From JBEKHT01 sp049516595 (GTDB taxonomy: Bacteria > Chloroflexota > Anaerolineae > Anaerolineales > RBG-16-64-43), in assembly GCA_049516595.1 (NCBI GenBank), contig JBEKSY010000032.1:1-40879 (forward strand): a stretch of 40,879 bases of DNA. The letters run 5' to 3'. Position numbers and translations under genes: made by a program. The stretch's first letter is position 1. Each line of letters opens with the position of its first letter. The notes beneath the pieces are model-generated. The model saw only the letters and a program-made list of their open reading frames with translations, was not told the DNA's origin and ran no database searches. Shown piece after piece: positions 1 through 7,631 of this stretch.

Positions 1-1188
1 CAAATGCCCACGCGCGGGCCGCGCTGGTGGATAGACTGGAGACGCGCCAACGCGCGGGCGGAGGAAGTGCTCGAGGAGATTGGCTTTACCGGGCTGGACG
101 TTCGCAAGCGCGTCTCTCAGCTCAGCGTCTCGCACCAGCAGATGGTGGAGATCGCCAAGGCAGTAACCCACAAGCCGCGCATTCTGATCCTCGACGAGCC
201 TTCGGCGGTGCTTTCCGAGGAGGAGCTGCTGCGTCTCTTTGCGCTCCTCCAGAAGCTCAAGGCAGGCGGGACGCTGGTCCTGTACATCTCGCACCGTCTG
301 GAGGAAGTGTTTGAGGTTGCCGACCGGATCACCGTCCTTAAGGACGGCCAGCTGGTGGGGACGGTTCGACCCCAGGAGACCGACCAGGGCAGGCTGATCA
401 GGATGATGGTAGGTCGGACGCTGAGCGAGATCTATCCCCGACGGAACGGAAAGCGCGGGGAGACTGTGCTAGAGGTGAGAGGGCTTGCCCGCAGGGGCGA
501 TTTTGAGGACATCTCCTTTGCGCTCGCGCGCGGCGAGATCCTGGGTTGCTTCGGCCTTATAGGCAGCGGCCGCACGCAAGTGGCGCGCTGCATCTTCGGC
601 GCCGAGGGCAGTACGGCCGGGGAGGTCCGCCTGGGAGGCCGAGCCTTGCGGACGCGGTCTCCCCGGGATGCCTTGCGCGAGGGAATTGCCTTGCTCACCG
701 AGGATCGGAAACGTGATGGTCTAGTCCTGACCTGTTCAATCCGCGACAACGTGAGTCTGGCTTCTCTGGGTCAGATCAGCCGGTTGCTGATCCTGGATCG
801 CCGCCGCCAGGGGCAGCGGGTCTCGAAGCTGGTGGCGGATCTGGACATCCGCCCGCCGCTGATCGATCGGCTGGTTCATCAACTCAGCGGCGGCAACCAG
901 CAGAAGGTGGTGCTGGCCAAGTGGCTGATGACGCAGGCCAAAGTCCTGCTGCTCGACGAGCCCACGCGCGGGGTGGACGTGGCAACCAAGGTCGAGGTTT
1001 ACCAGATCATCAGCCAGCTGGCCGAGCAGGGCATCGGGATCCTGCTCATTTCCTCCGAGCTGCCCGAGATCCTGGGGATGAGCGACCGGGTGCTCGTGAT
1101 GCGGGATGGACACATCGCCGGGGAGTTTCCACGCGCCGAGGCGAGTGAGCAAAGTGTGCTGGCCGCCGCGGCGGGAGTGAACCCATGA
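1..1188 (+). CDS. Sugar ABC transporter ATP-binding protein (RbsA/MglA type), 5' end cut by window
   Basis: ATPase subunit that powers import of a monosaccharide or sugar acid through the permease encoded next. The reading frame is open from base 1, so the N-terminal about 110 residues, including the first Walker A, lie outside the window. Visible: the first domain's signature region LSVSHQQ and Walker B ILILDEPSAVL; then a complete second domain with a P-loop-like GLIGSGRTQ, signature LSGGNQQK and Walker B VLLLDEPTRGVD. Two fused nucleotide-binding domains, the second with G-R-T instead of G-K-T, is the CUT2 (ribose/galactose-type) architecture. The stop overlaps the permease start by 4 bases (ATGA), so the two are translationally coupled. 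The substrate cannot be read from the ATPase; the downstream kdgK and eda genes suggest a sugar acid or a sugar feeding that route. Confidence 0.95.
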   Translation, partial: QMPTRGPRWWIDWRRANARAEEVLEEIGFTGLDVRKRVSQLSVSHQQMVEIAKAVTHKPRILILDEPSAVLSEEELLRLFALLQKLKAGGTLVLYISHRLEEVFEVADRITVLKDGQLVGTVRPQETDQGRLIRMMVGRTLSEIYPRRNGKRGETVLEVRGLARRGDFEDISFALARGEILGCFGLIGSGRTQVARCIFGAEGSTAGEVRLGGRALRTRSPRDALREGIALLTEDRKRDGLVLTCSIRDNVSLASLGQISRLLILDRRRQGQRVSKLVADLDIRPPLIDRLVHQLSGGNQQKVVLAKWLMTQAKVLLLDEPTRGVDVATKVEVYQIISQLAEQGIGILLISSELPEILGMSDRVLVMRDGHIAGEFPRAEASEQSVLAAAAGVNP

Positions 1189-2189
1189 CGCGAAGTACGC
1201 TTGACAGGCCCACCTCTTCACAAAGCTTGGGCGCACGCCTGGGCGGGTTTTGGGCCAGCGGCCGCGAGCGGTTAAGCCACGGCTGGGTGGACTACGTTTT
1301 CTATGCCTCGTTCATCCTGCTCATCTTGATCGCGGCCTCGACTTCGAGCGTGTTTTTCACCGACGCGAACATCGGTAACCTGTTCCGCCAGATCGTCACG
1401 AATGGCCTGATTAGCCTGGGGCAGCTGGTAGTGATCGTAACGGGCGGCATCGATCTTTCGGTGGGCGCCATAGTTGCCCTGGCCGGGATAATGGTCTCAG
1501 GGTTCCAGGCCTACATGCCCCTTCCGGTGGCCATCCTCATCGTGCTGGTCGTGGGCGCCTTCTGTGGCGCCATCAATGGGTTCCTGATCTCGCGCTTCAA
1601 GCTGCAGCCCTTCATCGTGACCCTGGCGACCGTGGGGGCGATTCGGGGATTTGTCTATGTCTACCACGAAACCGCGATCACCCCCACGAATCCCATGTTT
1701 GGCTTGATCTTCGGCACAGAGGTCCTTGGTCCTCTCACCTCCTCAGTCCTGATCATGCTCTTGGCCTATCCCATTTTTTGGCTTTTCCTGAATCGCACGA
1801 CCCCCGGGCGGGCGATCTTCGCAATCGGGGGAAATGATGAGGCAGTTCGGCTGGCGGGGATCAACGTCCGAGGGCATATTGTCTTGGCCTACCTGATCTC
1901 CGGGGTCTGCGCAGCCCTGGCCGGTGTGCTGCTCGCCGCCAGGCTCGGGATTTCGCAGCCCAGTATGGGGTCGGGATTCGAGCTCGACGCCATTGCTGCC
2001 TGCGTGATTGGAGGCGCCGCCCTGGGAGCAGGCGGAGGGGGCAGCGTTGTCGGTACATTTGGCGGCGTCTTGATCCTGGGCCTGATCAATAACCTCCTAA
2101 ATCTCTTCAATGTGCAGTCCTACTACCAGCAGATCATCAAGGGTCTGATCATCCTGTTTGCGGTCCTGGCGCGCCGCAGGGAGAGGTAG
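1185..2189 (+). CDS. Sugar ABC transporter permease (RbsC type)
   Basis: Membrane permease of the same CUT2 importer, 334 residues, normal length for RbsC/XylH-like proteins. After a polar N-terminus of about 35 residues the protein is a series of 8-10 hydrophobic helices. The region GQLVVIVTGGIDLSVGAIVALAG is the family hallmark (I-D-L-S-V-G). Near residues 205-215 A-I-G-G-N-D-E-A-V-R-L-A-G-I is the conserved cytoplasmic loop contacting the ATPase. Its ATG overlaps the ATPase stop by 4 bases. The C-terminus ends in a basic tail as usual for inner-membrane proteins. The gap of 109 bases to the binding-protein gene is consistent with that gene being expressed at a different level. Confidence 0.95.
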   Translation: MTRSTLDRPTSSQSLGARLGGFWASGRERLSHGWVDYVFYASFILLILIAASTSSVFFTDANIGNLFRQIVTNGLISLGQLVVIVTGGIDLSVGAIVALAGIMVSGFQAYMPLPVAILIVLVVGAFCGAINGFLISRFKLQPFIVTLATVGAIRGFVYVYHETAITPTNPMFGLIFGTEVLGPLTSSVLIMLLAYPIFWLFLNRTTPGRAIFAIGGNDEAVRLAGINVRGHIVLAYLISGVCAALAGVLLAARLGISQPSMGSGFELDAIAACVIGGAALGAGGGGSVVGTFGGVLILGLINNLLNLFNVQSYYQQIIKGLIILFAVLARRRER

Positions 2190-2298
2190 GGGCCGTGCGT
2201 CTGGGCAGGGTGGTGTGCCAGGAAGGAGGTGAGTCGGAAGACATCCACGCTCTCGATTGAATCCATCCGCCAAATGTAGATCGCGAGGAGGAAATACA

Positions 2299-3279
2299 AT
2301 GAAACGGCTTCCAGTTCTTAGCGTTTTGCTTGCTGCAGCAATGATCCTGGCGGCGTGCGCCCCGGCCGCGTCGACTGCAGCCCCCGCAGGGACCCCGGTC
2401 CCGAAGCAAATCAAGATCGGCATGGTCAACTATACTCTTTCGGCTGCGTACTTCGTCGGGATGGACAAGGCCGTACACACTGAGGCCGCGAACTACTCCA
2501 ATGTTACGGTGCTCTCGACCGATGCAGGCGGGGACGCCGCGAAACTCACCTCCGACACCGAGGACCTGGTTGCCAAGGGAGTGAGCGGCATCATCATCAG
2601 CGGAGGCCCGCTCGAGTCCGCTCCAGAAGCGCTCGCTGCAATCAAGAAGGCGGGCATCCCTGTGGTCTTGGTCGACCGGCAATTCAAGGGCGGCGACTAC
2701 ACAAGCTACGTGGGCCCGGAGAACTACACGATCGGGCAGGAGGACGGCCAGTTTATTGTCGATCAGCTGAAGGGCCAGGGCGGCACGGTGGTTGACATTC
2801 GTGGCGGACCGGCGGACAACACGATCGGCCTGGACCGCACCAACGGCATGCTCAGCATCGTCAAACCGGTGTCAAATATCAATGTTGTCTATGCCGCGGG
2901 CTGGGGCAACTGGGACACGAACGATGGCCTGACGGTGATGGAGGACGCGCTCACCAAGAATCCGAAGATTGCAGCTGTCTTCTGCGAGAATGACTCAATG
3001 TGCCTGGGTGCGCAACAGGCCATCGCCAATGCGAATCGATCGTCCGAGATGTTCCTGGTGGCTGTGGATGGACAGAAAGAAGCCCTGCTCCAGATCAAGA
3101 ACGGAAGCAACTATAAAGCCACAGGGCTCAACAACTCGGGCACGATTGGCGCGGACGGGTTCAACCGGTTGATGGGCATCTTGGCGGGAGGTCAGGCCGT
3201 CCATGACACCATTCTGCCCTCGCCGCTCATTACCATCGACAACGTCGCGAAGTTTTACGACCCGAACAGCATCTTCTAG
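2299..3279 (+). CDS. Sugar ABC transporter substrate-binding lipoprotein
   Basis: Extracytoplasmic receptor of the ABC importer, 326 residues. The ATG at 2299 is chosen over the upstream in-frame ATG (2257) because it is preceded by a strong ribosome-binding site (GAGGAGG, 8 bases away) and starts a perfect lipoprotein signal: charged MKR, hydrophobic core, lipobox L-A-A-C with Cys20, then an Ala/Thr/Pro linker. The mature part is a periplasmic-binding fold of the ribose/xylose type (Peripla_BP_4): IKIGMVNYTLSAAY opening strand, G-V-S-G-I-I-I-S-G-G, I-P-V-V-L-V-D-R and A-V-F-C-E-N-D near residue 235. Lipid anchoring rather than free secretion fits a monoderm-like or Chloroflexota envelope. 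It is followed by a strong inverted repeat. The ligand is unknown. Confidence 0.93.
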   Translation: MKRLPVLSVLLAAAMILAACAPAASTAAPAGTPVPKQIKIGMVNYTLSAAYFVGMDKAVHTEAANYSNVTVLSTDAGGDAAKLTSDTEDLVAKGVSGIIISGGPLESAPEALAAIKKAGIPVVLVDRQFKGGDYTSYVGPENYTIGQEDGQFIVDQLKGQGGTVVDIRGGPADNTIGLDRTNGMLSIVKPVSNINVVYAAGWGNWDTNDGLTVMEDALTKNPKIAAVFCENDSMCLGAQQAIANANRSSEMFLVAVDGQKEALLQIKNGSNYKATGLNNSGTIGADGFNRLMGILAGGQAVHDTILPSPLITIDNVAKFYDPNSIF

Positions 3280-3331
3280 AGTGCGCAGGCGGTGATCTTG
3301 CCCGCTTGCAGAGAGAGGTAACCGATTCGAT

Positions 3332-3378
3332 TGGGCCCCCTCGTGCGGACTGGAAGCAGTTCAAGTCGAGGGGGCCCA
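3332..3378 (+). promoter_or_regulatory. Strong intercistronic stem-loop (12-bp perfect inverted repeat)
   Basis: TGGGCCCCCTCG at 3332-3343 is exactly complementary to CGAGGGGGCCCA at 3367-3378. The 23-base loop contains a second small hairpin (GGACTG at 3348-3353 with CAGTTC at 3358-3363, one mismatch). No U-run follows, so it is not a typical intrinsic terminator. It lies 52 bases after the binding-protein stop and before the RidA-like coding region, where stem-loops commonly protect the abundant binding-protein mRNA from 3' decay. It also falls within the nominal upstream extension of the RidA frame, which argues that extension is not translated. Confidence 0.6.
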
Positions 3379-3416
3379 TCGGAGCCTCACCGTCCCAGCG
3401 CCCTCATCGCCCTGAC

Positions 3417-3926
3417 GTGACCGCCGATCCTGAAACCCGATTGAAGGAATTGGGACTGGACCTGCCAGATCCTCCACGCCCCGTAGGGGCCTATGTGCCC
3501 GCGGTGATCGCGGGGGACCTGCTGTACCTGTCGGGCACAACGTGCTACAAGGATGGCCGCCCTCTCTTTCTCGGAAGAGTAGGCGCCGAACTCACCCTCG
3601 AGCAGGGCTATTCTGCCGCACGGCAGACGATGCTTAACCTGCTGGCGGTGGTCAGGGCTGAACTTGGCAGCCTCAGCCGAGTTGAGCGCGTGGTAAAAGT
3701 CACCGGGTACGTGAACAGCGCGGCCGAGTTTGACCAGCAACCTTCCGTGATCAACGGCGCCTCCGACCTCCTGGAGGCGCTCTTAGGCGACCGAGGCCGG
3801 CACGCGCGGACCGCCATTGGGGTGAGCGCCCTGCCCGGCCACATCCCGGTCGAAATCGAGATGGTGGTCAAGATACGTCCCGGGACCCGCAGAAGGGCGG
3901 CGTCTCGGCCGCGCAAGGAACCCTAG
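3417..3926 (+). CDS. RidA/YjgF-family protein
   Basis: RidA-family enamine/imine deaminases hydrolyse reactive 2-aminoacrylate-type intermediates. The protein shows the family pattern: P-P-R-P-V-G-A-Y-V-P-A-V-I-A-G-D-L-L-Y-L-S-G opening, central Q-T-M-L-N-L-L-A-V-V, V-K-V-T-G-Y-V-N-S, and A-R-T-A-I-G-V-S-A-L-P-G-H-I-P-V-E-I-E near the end, where the usual Arg (ARTA) and Glu (VEIE) are present. It is closest to the longer YjgH/YabJ-like subgroup with the L-x-x-L-G-L-D-L-P opening. The frame is open from 3306, but residues before about 40 carry the inverted repeat and have no family match; GTG at 3417 is my preferred start, without a strong ribosome-binding site. It lies between an ABC importer and eda; a role in removing imine by-products or acting on a keto-acid intermediate is inference. 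Confidence 0.85.
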   Translation: MTADPETRLKELGLDLPDPPRPVGAYVPAVIAGDLLYLSGTTCYKDGRPLFLGRVGAELTLEQGYSAARQTMLNLLAVVRAELGSLSRVERVVKVTGYVNSAAEFDQQPSVINGASDLLEALLGDRGRHARTAIGVSALPGHIPVEIEMVVKIRPGTRRRAASRPRKEP

Positions 3927-4010
3927 GCCGCGCGCGGCTCCCCCCCCACCCGCCCGGGTTCGGTGGGCGGATGAGGCATGGCGCCCGGAGTTTGCGTCCT
4001 GTTTTGCCGC

Positions 4011-4036
4011 AGCGGCCCCGCTTGCCCGGGGCCGCT
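4011..4036 (+). promoter_or_regulatory. 10-bp hairpin directly before the eda ribosome-binding site
   Basis: AGCGGCCCCG at 4011-4020 pairs perfectly with CGGGGCCGCT at 4027-4036, loop of six bases. The stem ends only four bases before the AGGAG (4041-4045) used by eda. Position suggests either an mRNA-stabilising or translation-modulating structure, or a GC-rich terminator lacking a U-run. A weaker stem (CCCACC / GGTGGG) lies upstream around 3948-3967. Confidence 0.5.
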
Positions 4037-4050
4037 ACAAAGGAGCGACA

Positions 4051-4704
4051 ATGTCAGATGTGATCCAAGCCTTGGGCCAACTCGGCGTGGTTCCGGTTGT
4101 GAAGATTGAGCGGGCCGAGCAGGCCGAGAAGCTGGCCGAAGCGCTGCAGGCGGGCGGGCTTCCGTGCGCGGAGATCACCTTTCGCACGGCTGCGGCCGAA
4201 CAGGCCATTGCCCGTATCACGCGCGCCTCTCCCAACATGATCGTGGGCGCGGGAACGGTGATCGACGTAGAACAAGCCGAGCGGGCTGCCGGGGCCGGGG
4301 CACGTTTCATCGTGTCGCCCGGCTACGACGACAAGGTGGTCGACTGGTGCCAGGCACACAAGATTCCGGCCATGCCGGGCGTCGCCACCCCGACCGAGAT
4401 CCTGATGGCCCTGGGCAAAGGGATTAACCTAGTCAAGTTCTTTCCGGCCGAGGCGCTGGGCGGGGTGCCCATGCTCGAGGCGATTGCAGCAGCTTTTCCC
4501 GGTGTCAGGTTCGTCCCGACAGGCGGGATCACAGTCCAGAACCTTGCCGCCTACCTCAAGCTGCCTATGGTCTTCGCCTGTGGAGGGAGCTGGCTGGTCG
4601 CCGGGAAGCTCCTGAACGCAGGCGCTTTCGGCGAAATCACGCGCCTGACCCGCGAGGCCGTAGAAATCGTGAGGAGCGAACGCGGTCCAGGAGTCTCCAG
4701 ATGA
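4051..4704 (+). CDS. eda: 2-dehydro-3-deoxy-phosphogluconate (KDPG/KHG) aldolase
   Basis: Class I aldolase splitting 2-keto-3-deoxy-6-phosphogluconate to pyruvate and glyceraldehyde-3-phosphate; last step of Entner-Doudoroff and hexuronate breakdown. 217 residues, the normal length. Family landmarks: E41-I-T-F-R45 (catalytic Glu and phosphate-binding Arg), G-A-G-T70, F-I-V-S-P-G, M-P-G-V-A-T-P-T-E, Schiff-base Lys129 in L-V-K-F-F-P-A-E, and F-V-P-T-G-G-I at 154-160. The ATG has AGGAG at the right distance. The stop overlaps the kdgK start by four bases. The pairing with KDG kinase directly downstream defines a two-step KDG to KDPG to triose/pyruvate module. Confidence 0.96.
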   Translation: MSDVIQALGQLGVVPVVKIERAEQAEKLAEALQAGGLPCAEITFRTAAAEQAIARITRASPNMIVGAGTVIDVEQAERAAGAGARFIVSPGYDDKVVDWCQAHKIPAMPGVATPTEILMALGKGINLVKFFPAEALGGVPMLEAIAAAFPGVRFVPTGGITVQNLAAYLKLPMVFACGGSWLVAGKLLNAGAFGEITRLTREAVEIVRSERGPGVSR

Positions 4705-5744
4705 GGGGACGCGTGGTCGCCTTTGGCGAGATCATGCTGCGCCTGAAGCCGCCCGGCTTTGAGCGCTTCCTTCAATCCTCTGCCTTCGAGGCGACATTCG
4801 GGGGAGGAGAAGCCAACGTCGCCGTGTCGCTGGCGCGATTCGGGCTGGAGGTGTCGTACGTCACCGTGCTTCCCACGAATCCCATCGCGGATGCCTGCAT
4901 CGCCTCCTTGAGAGGGATGGGGGTCGACCCCTCGCGCATCGTGCGCGGCGGGGAGCGGATGGGAATCTACTACCTCGAGGCGGGTGCCGACCAGCGCCCG
5001 TCGGTGGTGGTTTACGACCGGGCCCATTCCTCGCTCATGGATGCCGCCCCGAACGTCCTGGACTGGACGGGGATCTTCAAGGGCGCGGTCTGGTTCCACC
5101 TCACCGGCATCACGCCCGCCCTGAGCGCCAACACCGCCCAGATGGCGACCGAGGCCGCCAAGGCGGCAAGGCAAATGGGACTGACGATCTCCTGCGACTA
5201 CAACTATCGCAAGAACCTGTGGAAATACGGCAAGAAAGCTCCCGAGGTCATGTCCGAACTGGTTCGGTACGTGGATGTGGGAATCGCCAACGAGGAGGAC
5301 TGCCAGGAGTCGCTGGGGATAGGTCTGGAGTCCGCGGGCACGGCGGCGGTCGAGAAGGCCGAAATCGACACGACCCGCTACAAGGGATTGTGTGAGAGAG
5401 TCCTGGAGGCCTTCCCCAACCTCAAGATCCAGGCGATTACGCTCCGCGAGAGCTTCAGCGCAAGCACCAACGGCTGGTCCGCATGTCTGCATGACCGCAA
5501 GGGCTTCTACCTGAGCACGCACTACACGGTGACGGACATCGTCGACCGAGTTGGCACGGGCGACGCCTTTGCCGCGGGACTGATCTACGCGATAATGAAC
5601 GGAATGCCCGAAGCGGAAGCGCTGAACTTCGCCGCAGCGGCCTCGTGCCTGAAGCATTCCATCCCGGGGGATTTCAACTTGTGTTCTGTGGAAGAGGCCC
5701 GACGCCTGATGGAAGGCGAGGCTTCAGGCAAGGTCCAGCGCTAG
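4701..5744 (+). CDS. kdgK: 2-dehydro-3-deoxygluconokinase (PfkB family)
   Basis: Phosphorylates 2-keto-3-deoxygluconate with ATP to KDPG, the substrate of the aldolase encoded just upstream. 347 residues; PfkB/ribokinase fold. Visible: V-A-F-G-E-I-M-L-R-L near the N-terminus, F-G-G-G-E-A-N-V-A-V-S-L-A-R-F-G at 33-48 (sugar-binding signature 1), D-Y-N-Y-R at 166-170, and the PfkB signature 2 with anion hole and catalytic base, V-G-T-G-D-A-F-A at 284-291 (Asp288). Members with this longer insertion (about residues 200-230) are usually annotated as sugar kinase/KDG kinase; a related 2-keto-3-deoxygalactonate or fructose kinase activity is possible. ATGA overlap with eda shows co-translation. Confidence 0.9.
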   Translation: MRGRVVAFGEIMLRLKPPGFERFLQSSAFEATFGGGEANVAVSLARFGLEVSYVTVLPTNPIADACIASLRGMGVDPSRIVRGGERMGIYYLEAGADQRPSVVVYDRAHSSLMDAAPNVLDWTGIFKGAVWFHLTGITPALSANTAQMATEAAKAARQMGLTISCDYNYRKNLWKYGKKAPEVMSELVRYVDVGIANEEDCQESLGIGLESAGTAAVEKAEIDTTRYKGLCERVLEAFPNLKIQAITLRESFSASTNGWSACLHDRKGFYLSTHYTVTDIVDRVGTGDAFAAGLIYAIMNGMPEAEALNFAAAASCLKHSIPGDFNLCSVEEARRLMEGEASGKVQR

Positions 5745-5812
5745 GCGTTTCTTGGGCAGCTGCGCGGCGCCCGGGAAGAACCGCGAGCCAGGCCAAGATG
5801 GAGCCCTGAGCC

Positions 5813-6109
5813 ATGATCGAACGACATGTGACCTTCGATGTCCTTCCGGGCAAGGAGAAGGACTTTGAGACCTTCTTCTCCCGGGAATACGCCCCGGCGA
5901 TGTCCCGTCAGGCCGGATTCCTGGGGGTATCCTTGCTGCGCGAGGCGGACGCCCCGACGGCCCACAAAATGGTGATTGCCTTCGAGACCTCGGATCAGGC
6001 GGCGGCCTGGCGCGCGAGCGACCTCCATAAGGCACTCTCCCCCCGCCTCAAGTCGATGTACTCCGAGAGCCGGGTGACGGTCTACGAGGTTGTGATCCGG
6101 CGCAAGTAG
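5813..6109 (+). CDS. Antibiotic biosynthesis monooxygenase (ABM)-domain protein
   Basis: Small protein of 98 residues with the ABM/dimeric alpha-beta barrel pattern: M-I-E-R-H-V-T-F-D-V-L-P-G-K-E first strand, F-E-T-F-F then Q-A-G-F-L-G-V-S-L-L-R-E, F-E-T-S-D-Q-A-A-A-W-R-A-S and V-T-V-Y-E-V-V final strand. In the family such proteins are cofactor-free oxygenases or quinone/haem-related enzymes, but many have no known role. It is 68 bases after kdgK and probably in the same transcript, so a part in the same catabolic pathway (for example as a mutarotase-like or accessory protein) is possible but unproven. GGAG nine bases before the ATG. Confidence 0.8.
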   Translation: MIERHVTFDVLPGKEKDFETFFSREYAPAMSRQAGFLGVSLLREADAPTAHKMVIAFETSDQAAAWRASDLHKALSPRLKSMYSESRVTVYEVVIRRK

Positions 6110-6180
6110 CCGCGGGAGCCTTCGACCGGGCGTCCCGAGCCCGGCCTCCGCGCCAGGGGCCGAGGCGGAGACTGCGAGGA

Positions 6181-6760
6181 ATAAGGTGGAAGGGAAGCCT
6201 ACCGATTCGCAGGCCAGATACGCTCCTCCACTGGCATCCCCAAGTCTTCCGACTCTTCTGGAAGTTCAAATCCCGGCCCAAAGCAGCATTCGAAACCATC
6301 GCTTTGATCCAGCCGATTGCCAAGGAGAACCGCTTGTGCGGTGCGGAGCGCATCCACGGCGAACTTATGAAACTCGGCAACCAAGCCGCCAGCCCTTGGA
6401 TCGGCAGGCCGGGGGCCAGGGGGCCACGATCCAGAAGGACCTGCGCCTGGCACATCCCTACCCTGACCCAGGTCAGAATCGGTCCATCTTTTTGAGGAAT
6501 CACGCCCACCTTATCTGGGCCTATGCCTTTCTCCCCATCCTCGACCTCTTCTTCCGGCCGGTCTACGCCTTCTTCATCATCGAGCTCGGTTCGCGGCAAG
6601 TCGTTCACTTCCGGGTCATCTCCCATGCGACCGACGCCTGGGTGCCACAACTGCTTCGGGAAGCCACGCCCTATGGCCAGGCGCCACGTCTTCTGATTCG
6701 CGATCGGGATAGCAGGTTTGGCGAAGCCTTCGCACGAGTTGCGAAGGCAAGCTCATGGGA
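6181..6760 (+). pseudogene. Decayed DDE (integrase-core) transposase relic
   Basis: Two reading frames together give a broken integrase-catalytic-region transposase. In the frame of 6181, about 6205-6390 reads R-P-D-T-L-L-H-W-H-P-Q, F-R-L-F-W-K-F-K-S-R and I-A-K-E-N-R-L-C-G-A-E-R-I-H-G-E-L-M-K-L-G, the helix-turn-helix linker typical of IS481/IS3-like enzymes. Then about 90 bases carry no match, and from about 6486 the frame of 6186 reads F-L-R-N-H-A-H-L-I-W-A-Y-A-F-L, L-F-F-R-P-V-Y-A-F-F-I-I-E-L-G-S-R-Q-V-V and L-I-R-D-R-D-S-R-F. The expected W-A-C-D-F is W-A-Y-A-F, so the first catalytic Asp is gone; the region after the second Asp, including the Glu, is missing. Frameshift, catalytic loss and truncation show an old dead copy. 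No terminal repeats were recognised. Confidence 0.82.
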
Positions 6761-6803
6761 AACCCGCGTCCCTGGGTGCCCATCCACAAAGGGGGGGGAA
6801 GCG

Positions 6804-7328
6804 GTGAACAGGAGGGTGTTCCTCTCTGTATTGGCCGTTCTGGCCATGGGGGCAGTGACCGTGCCGGCCTGCCTGTGGAGACCGCATTCGGCGCCGCCTG
6901 CTCCACCAGGGAGCCCGGCCCCGGAGGTCGAGTCTGCGAGGCGCTCCCTGGCCACTTTCCTTGAGCTCCTTCATGGAGATCGGTTCGACCTGGCCGCAGA
7001 GATCTACTCCGGGCCGCTCGACCTGCTCCGAACTCTGAACCCTTCCATCCCACCCAATGACCTCGGGGACCTTCTCCGAGGGGCTTGCCAGAGCGGGCGC
7101 CTCAGGTGCCTGGCTCCCCGGAGCGAGACGTTACGCCAAGCGCCCTACTCAACCGAGTGGCTCTTTGCCGTGCAGTCCACCACTCCCGACGGCAGCTTGT
7201 CCGTCAAGGGCCCGTGTTGTGGCGCCTCGCGGCCAGAGGCTCCCTCCCAATCACAGTACCTGTTTCGGGTGGTGAAAGCCAATGGGGCAAGGTACGCCGT
7301 CCTGGATTTGCCCCCTTTGGTCCCGTAG
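6804..7328 (+). CDS. Small predicted lipoprotein of unknown function
   Basis: 174 residues if begun at GTG 6804, which follows a G-rich ribosome-binding site (GGGGGGAAG). The frame continues upstream into the transposase relic, but that join is accidental. The start gives a clear lipoprotein signal: M-N-R-R, a hydrophobic core, lipobox V-P-A-C with Cys23, then a Pro/Ala-rich linker. The mature domain (about 45-174) has R-R-S-L-A-T-F-L-E-L-L-H-G-D-R-F-D-L-A-A-E-I-Y, a helical start resembling small NTF2/DUF4878-like lipoprotein domains in which a 'load of the cell' cleft follows, but no family can be named. Four cysteines (R-L-R-C-L and P-C-C-G among them) lie in the C-terminal half. An intrinsic terminator follows immediately, so it is a single-gene unit. 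Confidence 0.7.
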   Translation: MNRRVFLSVLAVLAMGAVTVPACLWRPHSAPPAPPGSPAPEVESARRSLATFLELLHGDRFDLAAEIYSGPLDLLRTLNPSIPPNDLGDLLRGACQSGRLRCLAPRSETLRQAPYSTEWLFAVQSTTPDGSLSVKGPCCGASRPEAPSQSQYLFRVVKANGARYAVLDLPPLVP

Positions 7329-7354
7329 GAAGGGCACCCCTTCCAACTCTTTTT
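7328..7354 (+). terminator. Intrinsic terminator of the lipoprotein gene
   Basis: GGAAGGG (7328-7334), loop CAC, CCCTTCC (7338-7344), followed by AACTCTTTTT. The stem begins on the last base of the stop codon of the lipoprotein gene. Confidence 0.75.
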
Positions 7355-7627
7355 CCGCCCCCCTAGGCGCATGCCTGGAAGCACCAGGCACATGACTGTG
7401 CATCCGCTTCGAGGCATTGGCCAGAAGACGTTTGGGAATGCCCCTGCATCAAACATTAATGGGTGAGGCGAATCCAAGGTCCGGGGTGCGTTCAAGGCCT
7501 TTCAGGCCAGCGGGCAAGGAATTGCTTTGCCCAAATGGAAATGATATGAATCGGCATCTAAATCAACAGACCCCTGCCGGCCTTCGAGAAGTGCCTAGAA
7601 GTACAGAAAGCCAGAAGGAGCGGTAAG
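7355..7627. other. Intergenic region, no gene seen
   Basis: No coding pattern on either strand. It contains a short hairpin, TGCCTGG (7372-7378) with CCAGGCA (7384-7390), without a U-run. Local composition is less GC-rich than the neighbours. Confidence 0.4.
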
Positions 7628-7631
7628 ATGA

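Noticed and set aside
4551..5657. Minus-strand open frame of 368 codons
   Set aside because: Antisense to kdgK with no family pattern; high-GC genes commonly leave such long antisense frames open.
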